Source of the DNA: WHSM01 sp036375165
Lineage (GTDB): Bacteria; Actinomycetota; Actinomycetes; Mycobacteriales; Micromonosporaceae
Length of the DNA stretch: 64,000 nt
Assembly: GCA_036375165.1 (NCBI GenBank)
Contig: DASUSI010000163.1
Span: 8,765-72,764, forward strand
Direction of reading: 5' to 3'
Shown here: positions 33,675-44,655 of the stretch, in pieces
How positions within the stretch are numbered: position 1 is the first letter of the stretch
Layout of the letters: each line of letters starts with the position of its first letter
Notes under the pieces: generated by a model
Told to the model about the DNA's origin: nothing
Databases searched by the model: none
The model's input: the letters and a program-made list of their open reading frames with translations, nothing else
Position numbers and translations under genes: made by a program

Positions 33675-34621
33675 CCGCCGCAGCCCCCACCGCCGCAGCC
33701 GCCGCCACCGCCTCCGCCGCAACCGCCTCCGCCGCAACCAGCACCGGCCCCGCCGCTTCCGTCGCTGTAGCTGGAACCGCCGGATGCGGCGGCGGAGTCT
33801 GACATGCCGAGGCGGGTGGCGAACGTTGGATCGCTCGCGTACACGGCGGCGGCACCGAACAGCGCGACGCTCATCGCGGCGGTCTCGGCGCCGTTCGCTC
33901 GCCAGGACGGATGGTGGGCGGGAGCCAGGTGGATGTAACGGGAGTTCAGGTAGCCCAGGACCCGGTCACCGAACCTGGTGCGTGGGAATCGCCGGGCCAG
34001 GAAGTGGAACCAGATCACGACCGTGCCAAACCCGACGAGGCTGAGCAGGAGGTACCCGACCGGCTTCTGGTTGCCGATCCCGGCGACGATGCGGGCGATG
34101 CCCACTGCCAGGATCGCGAACATCGCGAGTTCGACGGCCCGGAGCACCGTCCGGTGCGGACCGGGCGACAACAGACCCATGTCGGTCAGCTTCGTGTCGA
34201 CCGCGTCGAGTTCCTCGCGAACTTGCGGCGCACGGGCGATTCGCCGGTACGGCGCCTGGCGGCGTACCGCCTCGTGCACCGCTCGTTCCAGTCCGGACGT
34301 CTCACCCGGAACCGATGTCCGGCTCGTGGCCAGCCTCCGCCTGCTGGGTGCCAGGACCAGGCCGCGGGTCCGCAGGGCCGCGAGGGCGCACAGTACGGCC
34401 GCGGCCGGGCCGCCACGCAGGTAGGCCGCGTCGGCCGGGGTCAGGTCCCCGGCCGACGCGCGACTGTCACGATGCGGAGTGCCGGAACGGTAGCGGGTCC
34501 ACAGGAACAGGATCACCGCGAGGGCGGACACCGCCGCGCCAAGTCCGATGTAGACCTTGAGGAAATCCGGTCCACTGAAACCCCAGGTCTCCGTGCCAGC
34601 GACCGCGAGCGTTGCCCTCAT
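33671..34621 (-). CDS. TIGR04222-type membrane protein with Cys/Gly-rich tail
   Basis: 316-residue membrane protein. One N-terminal TM (about 19-40), a soluble region with DLTPADAAYLRGGPAAAVL typical of TIGR04222, two central TMs (about 160-205) and a further hydrophobic segment near 260. The last 22 residues are almost pure Gly with four Cys in the pattern CG4CG7CG4C, preceded by a Ser/Gly linker. The tail is a plausible substrate for the coupled DUF692 enzyme. ATG 34621 has GGGGGAGA upstream. As I recall, the family is known for low-complexity C-termini and for neighbouring DUF692 genes. Confidence 0.82.
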   Translation of the reverse strand: MRATLAVAGTETWGFSGPDFLKVYIGLGAAVSALAVILFLWTRYRSGTPHRDSRASAGDLTPADAAYLRGGPAAAVLCALAALRTRGLVLAPSRRRLATSRTSVPGETSGLERAVHEAVRRQAPYRRIARAPQVREELDAVDTKLTDMGLLSPGPHRTVLRAVELAMFAILAVGIARIVAGIGNQKPVGYLLLSLVGFGTVVIWFHFLARRFPRTRFGDRVLGYLNSRYIHLAPAHHPSWRANGAETAAMSVALFGAAAVYASDPTFATRLGMSDSAAASGGSSYSDGSGGAGAGCGGGGCGGGGGGGCGGGGCGG

Positions 34622-34831
34622 GCCGTCTCCCCCGTGTGGTGGCTCCAATGATGACGGTCGTGAGCAAGCGGTGACAGATGGTTCCCCCGTTCTGGTGAAG
34701 GACAAACTGAAATACCTGTTCAGTAGGCCTTTACTAGTCAGTAACTTACGGCTAACTTCCCAGTAACTTAGCTCACGCGGCGAGAGCCCGGTCACTCGAT
34801 TGGGTCACAGCCGGGATCCTGGGGAGGAACA

Positions 34832-35515
34832 GTGAGTCGGTACGTACGTCGAGTTGTCGCCACCGTCGGCGCGATCACCGCGGCCATCGCGATCACCGTT
34901 TTCGGACCGTCACTCGTCGCGCAGGCGGCCGGGCACAACCCGGTCGTCCTCGTCCACGGATACTGGGGCGACGACTGGAACTGGGGCATCATGGTCGGCC
35001 GGTTCCGCAACGACGGCTGGTCCGACAACGAGCTTTCCGTCTGGGACTACAACACCGCACAGTCCAATGTCACCACCGCCGGGCAGTTGAAAACCCACAT
35101 CGACGCCGTGCTCGCCCGGACCGGCGCCAGCAAGGTCGACGTGGTCACGCACTCGATGGGTGGCCTGTCCTCCCGCTACTACCTGAAGTTCCTGGGCGGA
35201 ACCTCCAAGGTGGACGAATGGGTCTCGCTGGGCGGTCCGAACCACGGCACCAACGCCGCGTACGTCTGCTGGGACACCTCATGCCACGAAATGCGGTACG
35301 ACTCCGCGTTCCTGACCACCCTCAACTCTGGTGACGAGACACCGGGGGAGGTCCGGTACGGCACCGTCCGGTCGTACTGCGACGAGATCATCAACCCGGA
35401 CTCCAGCACCATCCTGGCCGGTGCCGACAACCGGGAACTGTCCCATTGCGTGGGTCACGTGTCCCTGCTCGGTTCCTGGCAGGCGTACACCACGATCCGC
35501 GACTTCATCCGCTGA
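34832..35515 (+). CDS. secreted lipase (alpha/beta hydrolase, small lipase family)
   Basis: 227-residue secreted esterase/lipase. The N-terminal 33 residues form a signal peptide (RR near the start, hydrophobic core, cleavage near AQAAG). The mature part begins NPVVLVHGYWGDDWNWG, the oxyanion-hole region. The nucleophile is Ser108 in VVTHSMGGLSSRYY. Catalytic Asp and His probably lie in NPDSSTILAGAD and SHCVGHVSLL. Several cysteines (CWDTSC, CDE, SHC) suggest disulfides. GTG 34832 has GGGAGGA upstream. Size and motif resemble Bacillus LipA-type lipases. Confidence 0.9.
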   Translation: MSRYVRRVVATVGAITAAIAITVFGPSLVAQAAGHNPVVLVHGYWGDDWNWGIMVGRFRNDGWSDNELSVWDYNTAQSNVTTAGQLKTHIDAVLARTGASKVDVVTHSMGGLSSRYYLKFLGGTSKVDEWVSLGGPNHGTNAAYVCWDTSCHEMRYDSAFLTTLNSGDETPGEVRYGTVRSYCDEIINPDSSTILAGADNRELSHCVGHVSLLGSWQAYTTIRDFIR

Positions 35516-35663
35516 GCGCTACCCGCCGGGGCAGGTGGCGTCACCGCTGCTGTGTTCCCTGCCAGCCCCGGCACTTCGTAGGGCACCGCTCCGGCGGGAC
35601 GAGTCCTGGGTGCTCAGCTTCTGGGTGATAGCGGCTGAACTGCTCGACCCTGGCCGGTGACCA

Positions 35664-36338
35664 CTATCCACCTGACTGCGGATCGTCGAGTCCGGATTCG
35701 ATCGCGTATCGGACCAGTTCGCTGCGGTTGTGCAGTTGCAGCTTGCCGAGGGTGTTCTGGACGTGGTTCTGCACCGTACGGATCGAGAGCACCAGCCGCT
35801 CGGCGATCTGGCGGTACGTGAGTCCCTTGGCGACCAGGCGCAACACCTCGGTTTCCCGGTCGGTGAGTCGCGGAGTGTCGGGGCCGGCGGGCGGCGCGGC
35901 GGCGAGCCGCCGGTACTCGCCGAGCACCAGGCCGGCCAGGCCGGGGGTGAACACGGCATCCCCGGCCGCCGTGCGCCGGACCGCCTCCAGGAATTCCTCC
36001 CGGGCCGCCGACTTCACCAGGTAGCCACTGGCGCCGGCCTTCACCGCGTCCAGGACGTCGCGCTGCTCACCGCTCGCCGACAGCACCAGGACCCGTACCC
36101 CGGGATGCTCGGCGGTCAACCGCCGGATCACCTCGACCCCGGACAGATCTGGAAGCTGCAGGTCCAGCACCACCACGTCGGGCCGGACCGCGGCGAGGAT
36201 CCGTAGTGCCTGCCGCCCGTCGCCCGCGATGGCCACGACCTGGTGCCCCGCCTCGCTGAGGTCGCGGGCCACGCCTTCGCGCCACATCGGATGGTCGTCA
36301 ACCACCATGACGCGGATCCGCTCCGTCGTCTGGTCCAC
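35664..36338 (-). CDS. NarL/LuxR-type response regulator
   Basis: 224-residue two-component response regulator. Receiver domain 9-125 with the acidic pocket VVDDHP, phosphoacceptor Asp59 in VVVLDLQLPD, Thr/Ser switch in VLSASGE and Lys in LVKSAAREE. The C-terminal LuxR-type HTH covers about 158-218 (LTDRETEVLRLVAKGLTYRQ, then IAERLVLSIRTVQNHVQNT). It follows the histidine kinase on the same strand with nine bases between them, so they form one operon. Confidence 0.94.
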   Translation of the reverse strand: MDQTTERIRVMVVDDHPMWREGVARDLSEAGHQVVAIAGDGRQALRILAAVRPDVVVLDLQLPDLSGVEVIRRLTAEHPGVRVLVLSASGEQRDVLDAVKAGASGYLVKSAAREEFLEAVRRTAAGDAVFTPGLAGLVLGEYRRLAAAPPAGPDTPRLTDRETEVLRLVAKGLTYRQIAERLVLSIRTVQNHVQNTLGKLQLHNRSELVRYAIESGLDDPQSGG

Positions 36339-36347
36339 AGCGTCAGC

Positions 36348-37487
36348 CTACGTACCGGCCGGCAGGTCAGGGACCGGTGCCGGGATCCGTGGGATCCGCA
36401 ACTCGATCTCGGTGCCGACTCCCGGTTCTGTGGTGATCTCCACCGTTCCGCCGAGATCCTGGATTCGGCCGCGAATCGACTGGGCGATGCCGAGCCGGCC
36501 TTCCGCCGCTGCCGCCGCGAGCCGGCCGTCGGGGATTCCGGGACCGTCGTCGCGTACCGTCACCACCAGGTACGGGTCCTCGTCTTCCAGCAGTACCCAG
36601 GCGCGGGTGCCGGCCGGGCAGTGCCGTACCACGTTGTTGAGGGCACCCCGGATCGCGGCGGTCAGCTGCTCGGCCAGGTTCGTGGCAAGCCGTACCGGGT
36701 CGGCCGGGGTCACGATCGTCACCGTGTCGCAGGCGTAGCGGCCGAGCGCAGCACGCAGGTCGGTCAACCCTGAGTCGGGGGACTCCATGGTGGCGGTGCT
36801 GACCAGCGCCCGCAATGCCGTCTCCTGTTCGCCAGCAAGCCGGCCAAGTTCGGCGGCCTCGCCGCCCAGTTCGGTTCCGCGCCGCTGCACGAGCGCGAGC
36901 ACCTGGAGTACCGAGTCGTGGATGCTGCGCGCGAGCCGTTCGCGTTCCCGGATCGCCGCTTCCCGTTCGGTCGCTCGCTGCAGTCGCGCCTCCGCGTCGA
37001 AGGCCAGTCGCGTGACGTGCCCCGCCACCAGGCCGGTGAGCAGCAGCAACATCGCTTCAGCGAAGTTGCGCAGGTCCGGGCCGCCCCGAACCGCCACATC
37101 GGCGGCTCCGAGCACCAGGGCGGCCACCGCACCACGGCGTCGCCCCCCGGACAGTGCCCAGGCGAGGACCGCGCCCGCTACCCAGACGCTGGGCAGCGTG
37201 CTCTGGCCGGCCGAGATTCCACCCGGCTGCACGACCCAGAAGGTGGCGAGCAGGCAGCCGGTCGCCACGGCCAGGTCAGTGACCAGCAGCGGCCAGCCAC
37301 GCCATCTCGGCTGGCCGTACGTGTAGCCCGCGACCACCGTCCACACCGTCATCATCGCGAGCACCACGAGGCCGGCGACCGGATGGGCGAAGCTCGGCAG
37401 GTAGACCGTGGCGAGCAGCACCGCATACCCCAGGGCGGCTACCCGATACACCGCGATCGCCCGCCAGAGCGCCACTTCGAAGGCCAC
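36348..37487 (-). CDS. sensor histidine kinase (HisKA_3/NarX-like)
   Basis: Membrane histidine kinase of 379 residues. About six TM helices cover 1-160 in a MacS-type arrangement with no large sensory domain. The dimerisation helix contains the phosphoacceptor His190 in RERERLARSIHDSVLQVLAL, the HisKA_3 pattern. The ATPase domain shows NNVVRHCPAGTRA (N box), DDGPGIPDGRL (G1) and GTEIELRIP near the end. GTG 37487 is favoured because residues upstream lack coding character. Partner is the response regulator downstream. The signal is unknown; the lipase and EEP genes nearby are possible targets only by proximity. Confidence 0.9.
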   Translation of the reverse strand: MAFEVALWRAIAVYRVAALGYAVLLATVYLPSFAHPVAGLVVLAMMTVWTVVAGYTYGQPRWRGWPLLVTDLAVATGCLLATFWVVQPGGISAGQSTLPSVWVAGAVLAWALSGGRRRGAVAALVLGAADVAVRGGPDLRNFAEAMLLLLTGLVAGHVTRLAFDAEARLQRATEREAAIRERERLARSIHDSVLQVLALVQRRGTELGGEAAELGRLAGEQETALRALVSTATMESPDSGLTDLRAALGRYACDTVTIVTPADPVRLATNLAEQLTAAIRGALNNVVRHCPAGTRAWVLLEDEDPYLVVTVRDDGPGIPDGRLAAAAAEGRLGIAQSIRGRIQDLGGTVEITTEPGVGTEIELRIPRIPAPVPDLPAGT

Positions 37488-37651
37488 GCCCTGATCCTCG
37501 CACCGCCTGGCGTGAGAGTTGCCCGGTTCGGCCTGCCATGCCGCGCTGCTGCCAGCACCCATCCGTGGACCGTCCGAACACGACTCACCTTTCGGCCCGC
37601 CTCCGCCAGCGATAGCGTGCGAAAACTTCACTCGACCCCGGGAGTGTGCAC

Positions 37652-37981
37652 ATGCGTTTCGCGAATGTGGCTGGCATATTCATGATCGTGGCGGGGATCG
37701 TCGCCGGTGCCAGCGGCCCGGCGCTCGCGCAGCCGGGCACCTCCGAGACCCAGCAGCGTGAACTGCGGGTGATGTGCTTCAACATCCACCACGGTGTCGG
37801 CCTGGACGGCCGGCTCGACCTGGAACGCATCGCCCGGGTCACCGAAAGCCAGGCCGCTGAGGTCGTCGGCCTGCAGGAAGTGGACCGGCACTTCTCGACC
37901 CGCAGCACCTTCGTCGACCAGGCGCGCTGGCTCGCGGATCGTCTCGGGATGCACGTGGTCTTCGGAGCGAATCTGAGCTAC
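37652..37981 (+). pseudogene. EEP-family secreted phosphatase/nuclease, 5' part, cut by IS200/IS605
   Basis: First 110 codons of an endonuclease/exonuclease/phosphatase gene. Signal peptide at 1-28 (FMIVAGIVAGASGPALAQP), then the catalytic N-terminal motifs VMCFNIHHGVG and VVGLQEVDRHFS. The frame is broken at about 37981 by the IS element; the remainder continues at 39751 in register. ATG 37652 follows GGGAG. Together the halves would make about 269 residues. The gene is unlikely to be functional while the insertion is present. Confidence 0.85.
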
Positions 37982-39750
37982 CGGAATGTGGGCCAGTGCT
38001 CCGGTCTTCAGGTCGGGGGTGATGGCCTGTGCTGGGAGGGCCGTCAAGGGCCTCGGGCGGTGTCTTAAACCGGGCGGTTCTGCTGCTCGATGTACTGCTT
38101 CATGATGCTCAGCGGTGGCCCGCCGGCGGAGCCGGCGAAGTATGAACCCGACCAGAGTTTGTTGGCCCGGTAGTAGTGGGGCTGCAGGTCGGGGAATTCC
38201 TGCCGTAGTCGCCGTGACGAGACGCCCTTCAGCGAGTTGACGAGCTTCGCCAGAGCGACCTTGGGCGGGAAGTTGACGAGCAGGTGGACGTGATTGTTCT
38301 CCCCGTTGAACTCGACTAGCTCGGTCTCGAAGTCTGCGCACACCGCCCGCATGATCTTTTCCATCCGGGTGAGGTGCCGGTCGTCGAACACCCTGTGTCG
38401 GAACTTCGTCACGAAGACCAAGTGAGCGTGTAGAACGAAAACACAGTGTCTACCAGTACGGATGCCTTCGATTTCAGCCATAAACCAATGGTATGGTGCG
38501 CGGGTGCGGCTCCGTTACAACTTCCGTGTCTACCCGGACGCCGGCCAGCGCGAAGCGTTGGCCAGGGCGTTCGGGTGTGCTCGGGTGGTGTTCAACGACG
38601 GGCTGCGCCTCCGTCAGCAGGCCCGCGAGGCGGGCGAGAAATACCTGTCGGACGGGGACCTGTCCAAGCGGGTCATCACCCGGGCCAAGGACACGCCGGA
38701 ACGGGCATGGCTGGGCGAGGTGTCCTCGGTCGTGCTGCAGCAGGCTCTCGCGGACCTGAACGTGGCGTACCGTAACTTTTTCGCCTCGATCTCGGGCAGG
38801 CGCAAGGGCCGCAAGGTGGCACCGCCCCGCTTCCGGTCGCGCAAGGACAATCGGCAGGCGATCCGGTTCACGAAGAACAGCCGGTTCAAGGTGCTGGACA
38901 ACGGCTGCCTACGCCTGCCGAAGATCGGGAACGTGCCGGTCCGGTGGTCGCGGAGTCTGCCGTCCGAGGCCAGCTCGGTCACCGTGATTCGGGACGCGGC
39001 CGGGCGGTACTTCGCCTCGTTCGTCGTCCAGACCACGGACGAACGACTCCCGGAGACAGGCTCGGAGATCGGCATCGACCTGGGGCTGACCCACTTCGCG
39101 GTGCTGTCGGACGGTACGAAGGTCGCCGCGCCGAAATTCCTGCGCCGGGCGGCCCGCAAGCTGCGCCGGTTGCAGCAAGACCTGTCCCGCAAGACCAAGG
39201 GGAGTCAGAACCGTAAGAAGGCCGTCGTGAAGGTCGCTCGGGCACATGCCCGGGTGGCCGACACCCGGCGGGACTGGCAGCACAAACTGTCCACGGCGAT
39301 CATCCGCGACAACCAAGCGGTGTACGTCGAGGACCTGTGCGTGGCCGGACTCGGCCGGACCCGGCTCGCCAAGTCCGTGCACGACGCTGGGTGGGCCAGT
39401 TTCACCGGCATGTTGGAGTACAAGGCCGCCCGGTACGGGCGCACCTTCGCCCGGGTGGACCGGTTCTTCCCGTCCACCCGCATGTGCTCCGACTGCGGCC
39501 GGATCAACGACAAGATGGCGCTGAACGTCCGATCGTGGACCTGCCCTTGCGGGTCGGCCCACGACCGGGACATCAACGCCGCCAAGAACGTCAAGGCCGC
39601 CGGACAGGCGGACTTCAACGCCCGTGGAGCGCACGTAAGTCCGGCATCCGTGCCGGCGGCGCGCAGAGAAGCGGGAACCCACCCGGACGCCGCGTGTCCC
39701 ACACGCAGCGTGGAGGGAATCCCCGTCCTTCAGGACGGAGAGGATGTCAA
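37982..39750. mobile_element. IS200/IS605-family element carrying tnpA and tnpB
   Basis: 1.77-kb element with divergent tnpA (minus) and tnpB (plus). Subterminal hairpins are CCGGTCT-TC-AGGTCGG at 38001-38016 (two G-T pairs) on the left and the perfect CCGTCCT-TC-AGGACGG at 39723-39738 on the right. The right end stops at TCAA (39747-39750), the cleavage tetranucleotide known for IS608-type ends, 12 bases past the hairpin. The left end is placed after TAC (37979-37981), 19 bases before the hairpin, which matches IS608 geometry as I recall it. No terminal inverted repeats or target duplication, as expected for this family. The left boundary is less certain than the right. Confidence 0.8.
38065..38481 (-). 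CDS. tnpA: IS200/IS605 TnpA, Y1 HUH transposase
   Basis: 138-residue single-strand transposase. The HUH motif is His64-Val-His66 (NNHVHLLVNF) and the single nucleophile is Tyr130 in SIMKQYIEQQN, both where Y1 transposases have them. The KFRHRVF start and SLKGVSSRRLRQEFP segment are typical. The length is standard and no internal stop is seen, so it looks active. It catalyses peel-and-paste transposition at the hairpin ends. It starts 22 bases from tnpB on the opposite strand. Confidence 0.95.
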   Translation of the reverse strand: MAEIEGIRTGRHCVFVLHAHLVFVTKFRHRVFDDRHLTRMEKIMRAVCADFETELVEFNGENNHVHLLVNFPPKVALAKLVNSLKGVSSRRLRQEFPDLQPHYYRANKLWSGSYFAGSAGGPPLSIMKQYIEQQNRPV

Positions 39751-39856
39751 CCGATCCACGAGTGGCAGCCGCCGCAGCGCAACACGTTCCTGCCGAAGCA
39801 GCCCACCTCCGAGCAACGCGGCCTCTTGTACGCACGCCTCAGCGTGCGCGGCGTGA
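38504..39856 (+). CDS. tnpB: TnpB RNA-guided nuclease (IS605-associated)
   Basis: 450-residue TnpB with all three RuvC residues: Asp192 in EIGIDLGLTHFAV, Glu276 in VYVEDLCVAGL and Asp356 in AHDRDINAAKN. The zinc ribbon is Cys328-Cys331 (MCSDCG) and Cys347-Cys349 (CPCG). It should cut DNA next to a short TAM using a guide RNA made from the right end. GTG 38504 starts the family N-terminus (LRYNFRVYPDAGQ). The frame has no stop inside the element: it reads through the right-end hairpin and ends 106 bases into the host gene, so the last 35 residues are encoded by target DNA. Confidence 0.93.
   Translation: MRLRYNFRVYPDAGQREALARAFGCARVVFNDGLRLRQQAREAGEKYLSDGDLSKRVITRAKDTPERAWLGEVSSVVLQQALADLNVAYRNFFASISGRRKGRKVAPPRFRSRKDNRQAIRFTKNSRFKVLDNGCLRLPKIGNVPVRWSRSLPSEASSVTVIRDAAGRYFASFVVQTTDERLPETGSEIGIDLGLTHFAVLSDGTKVAAPKFLRRAARKLRRLQQDLSRKTKGSQNRKKAVVKVARAHARVADTRRDWQHKLSTAIIRDNQAVYVEDLCVAGLGRTRLAKSVHDAGWASFTGMLEYKAARYGRTFARVDRFFPSTRMCSDCGRINDKMALNVRSWTCPCGSAHDRDINAAKNVKAAGQADFNARGAHVSPASVPAARREAGTHPDAACPTRSVEGIPVLQDGEDVNRSTSGSRRSATRSCRSSPPPSNAASCTHASACAA
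39610..39770 (+). ncRNA. predicted TnpB guide RNA (omegaRNA/reRNA)
   Basis: In IS605 elements the guide RNA overlaps the 3' end of tnpB and the right end, and its 3' guide is the DNA just outside the element. Here the scaffold would include the hairpin 39723-39738 and end at TCAA 39750, with the guide starting CCGATCCACGAGTGGC at 39751. The 5' end is a guess. Predicted target: the empty site, that is the same sequence preceded by the left flank ending in CTAC. Confidence 0.45.
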
Positions 39857-40230
39857 CACTGCTGGTTTACAACACCCACCTGCAGCACACCTCGGAAACC
39901 GAACGGATGACACAGGTGGTCCGGATCCGGGAGCTGATCGGCACCCCGAACGAGTCACTGCTGCTGCTCGGCGACCTCAACTCCACTCCTGACGCGCCGG
40001 AGATCGCCGAGATCACCAAGGACCTCACCGACACCTGGCTTGAGGCCGGGGTCGGACCTGGCCACACCTACGACGCGGCAGGCCCGACCAAGCGCATCGA
40101 CTACGTGCTGTCCTCCGCAGGCATCGTGACCCGTACCGCCGCCGTGGTCACCACCGACAGCTCCGATCATCTTCCGGTGGTGGTCGACGTGGTGCTCCCC
40201 GGCGGGCTGGTCGGCACCGGCCAACACTGA
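39751..40230 (+). pseudogene. EEP-family secreted phosphatase/nuclease, 3' part
   Basis: Last 160 codons of the gene begun at 37652, resuming in frame right after the IS end (PIHEWQPPQRNTFLPKQPT). Catalytic motifs of the C-terminal half are intact: LVYNTHLQHTS, LLLGDLNSTPDAPE, and SSDHLPVVVDV with the final Asp-His. Joined directly to the 5' part the protein reads GANLSY-PIHEW, which lacks the usual segment with YGxAxLSR found in relatives, so some coding sequence may have been lost. No start codon or ribosome site of its own is obvious. Confidence 0.85.
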
Positions 40231-40287
40231 CCCAGGTCATGACAAGGGCGGGGCCGCGTAGTGAGCCCCGCCCGAAGTCTTGCGTGC

Positions 40288-43095
<2,808 letters not shown>

Positions 43096-43539
43096 GTCGC
43101 GCTCCTTCATCCCACGATCCGGGGTCTTCGTTCCGCGTCGGCGGAATCATGTCTTCGTCCCGCGCCACGCGGGATCAGGTGGTCACGTCAGGTGCTTGTC
43201 AGGATCTTGTCTCGTCAGGATCTTTGTGCAGTCTCGCGCACCGCGGGCCAGCCCGCAGAGTTGGGGCTGACGCCGGTCGCATGTCGGTGTCGATTCGGTC
43301 GTCTCGGTCAAGGTGACCCGGCCGTACTCACACCGCCGCCCGCCTCCTTTCTTTCCCACGGTTTAACGATTTCTGGTTGCTTTGGCGACCGTCTTAACAA
43401 CGAAAACCCCACAAACCACGAGGGGGTACGGGCCGGAGCCCGACACGTAGCAAACCGTACGTCCGTCTTGTTAAATCCGCAACCCCGTGTCAGGCTGTGG
43501 TACGACGCGCCGACCGTCCCGGAATCCGGTGGAGGACAG
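43096..43539. other. divergent intergenic region upstream of acn
   Basis: About 440 bases between acn and the glyoxalase-family gene. It holds two short perfect inverted repeats, TTCCGC/GCGGAA (43131-43136 with 43141-43146) and TCCCGCG/CGCGGGA (43158-43164 with 43168-43174), plus the direct repeats listed separately. The right half is A+T-richer, with TTAAC and GTTAA words. No open gene is convincing. Confidence 0.55.
43187..43224. repeat. three 11-bp direct repeats in the acn promoter region
   Basis: GTCAGGTGCTT (43187-43197), GTCAGGATCTT (43198-43208) and GTCAGGATCTT (43214-43224). Copies two and three are identical and copy one differs at two bases. They lie about 92-130 bases upstream of the acn start on the minus strand. 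Iterated sites like these often bind a regulator; none is identified. They do not resemble the CAG-N-AC type AcnR site I know from corynebacteria. Confidence 0.5.
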
Positions 43540-43896
43540 ATGCGGATCCATCACGTGCAACTGCTGTGCCCACCCGGTTCGGAACCGATGGCCCGACGCT
43601 TCTACGGCGGTGTGCTGGGCCTGGACGAATTACCCAAACCGCCGGTGCTCGCCGCCCGTGGCGGCTGCTGGTTCCGTGGCGGTGGCATCGAACTACACGT
43701 CAGCGTCAACGCCGAGTTCCGGCCCGCCCGCACGGCACACCCCGGACTGCTGTGGTCGGATCTGGACCGGCTCGCCGCCCGTCTCGACGAGACGGGATAC
43801 CCGGTGCGTTGGGACACCGACTTTCCCGGGATGCGCAGGTTCTACACCGATGACCCGTTCGGGAACCGGCTGGAGTTCCTCGCGCCCGCTGGCTGA
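43540..43896 (+). CDS. glyoxalase/bleomycin-resistance (VOC) family protein
   Basis: 118-residue vicinal-oxygen-chelate protein. It begins MRIHHVQLLCPPGSEPMARR with the first metal-ligand histidine region, continues with FYGGVLGLDELPKP and ends DPFGNRLEFLAPAG, where the last Glu is the usual metal ligand. Could be a dioxygenase, lyase or drug-binding protein; not decidable. GGAGGA lies four bases before the ATG. It is convergent with the DedA gene, 18 bases away. Confidence 0.88.
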   Translation: MRIHHVQLLCPPGSEPMARRFYGGVLGLDELPKPPVLAARGGCWFRGGGIELHVSVNAEFRPARTAHPGLLWSDLDRLAARLDETGYPVRWDTDFPGMRRFYTDDPFGNRLEFLAPAG

Positions 43897-43914
43897 TCGA
43901 GGCCGCCAAGCCCG

Positions 43915-44592
43915 CTACCGGGGGACCCCGGCCCGCTCCGGTTGGCGACGCCGGGACAGCCACGCCTTGAGCAGGTGAAGCAGCATGGGCAGCACCGACA
44001 GCACGATGATGCCGATCAGGATCAGTTCGATGTATTCCCGTACGAACGGGATCTGCCCGAGAAAGAAGCCCAGCGTGGTGACACCGACACCCCAGACGAT
44101 GTCACCGCAGGTGTTGTAGATCGTGAAGCTGCGGTACCGCATCCGCGAAACCCCGGCCATGATCGGGGCCATGGTGCGCACGATCGGAATGAACCGCGCC
44201 ATCGCCACCGTGCGCGGGCCGTACGTCTCGAAGAAGTGGTGCGCCTTCTCCACATAGGCCTGCTTGAAGATCAGCGAGTCCGGGCGCCGGAAGATCGCCG
44301 GTCCCGCCTTCCGCCCGATCCAGTAGCCGGTCTGATCTCCCGCGATCGCCGCCACCGGCACCGCTATCAGCAACACCCACAACGGCACCAGAAGGTCGTT
44401 CGCCGACAGCAGCCCGGCGGTGAACAGCAGCGAATCACCCGGCAGGACGACACCGAGCAGCACGGCCGACTCGAGGTACACGATGGTGAGCAGGCCCGGG
44501 AAGCCGAACGTGCGGATCAGGAATTCCGGTGCCAGCCATTCCGGCACCAGCGACAGCGAACCAGCCACGGCAGCGATAGCGATACTCACCAC
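43915..44592 (-). CDS. DedA family membrane protein
   Basis: 225-residue inner membrane protein of the DedA/SNARE-associated family, now linked to lipid flipping. Landmarks: ESAVLLGVVLPGDSLLFTAG, GDQTGYWIGRKAG, the conserved FIPIVRTMAPIMAGVSRM and a C-terminal TM bundle. Family length is normal. ATG or GTG choice at 44592 is not critical. It forms its own unit on the minus strand, 63 bases after the aminopeptidase P start side. Confidence 0.93.
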   Translation of the reverse strand: MVSIAIAAVAGSLSLVPEWLAPEFLIRTFGFPGLLTIVYLESAVLLGVVLPGDSLLFTAGLLSANDLLVPLWVLLIAVPVAAIAGDQTGYWIGRKAGPAIFRRPDSLIFKQAYVEKAHHFFETYGPRTVAMARFIPIVRTMAPIMAGVSRMRYRSFTIYNTCGDIVWGVGVTTLGFFLGQIPFVREYIELILIGIIVLSVLPMLLHLLKAWLSRRRQPERAGVPR

Positions 44593-44655
44593 GCAGACGG
44601 TACTTGCCGCCGGTCACCCGCGTGGCGTCGGGCACCAGCCCAGCCTCCGCACGGG

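Noticed and set aside
37982..39750. TnpB locus as a CRISPR-Cas system
   Set aside because: No repeat-spacer array is present. The protein is a transposon TnpB with TnpA beside it and IS605 ends.
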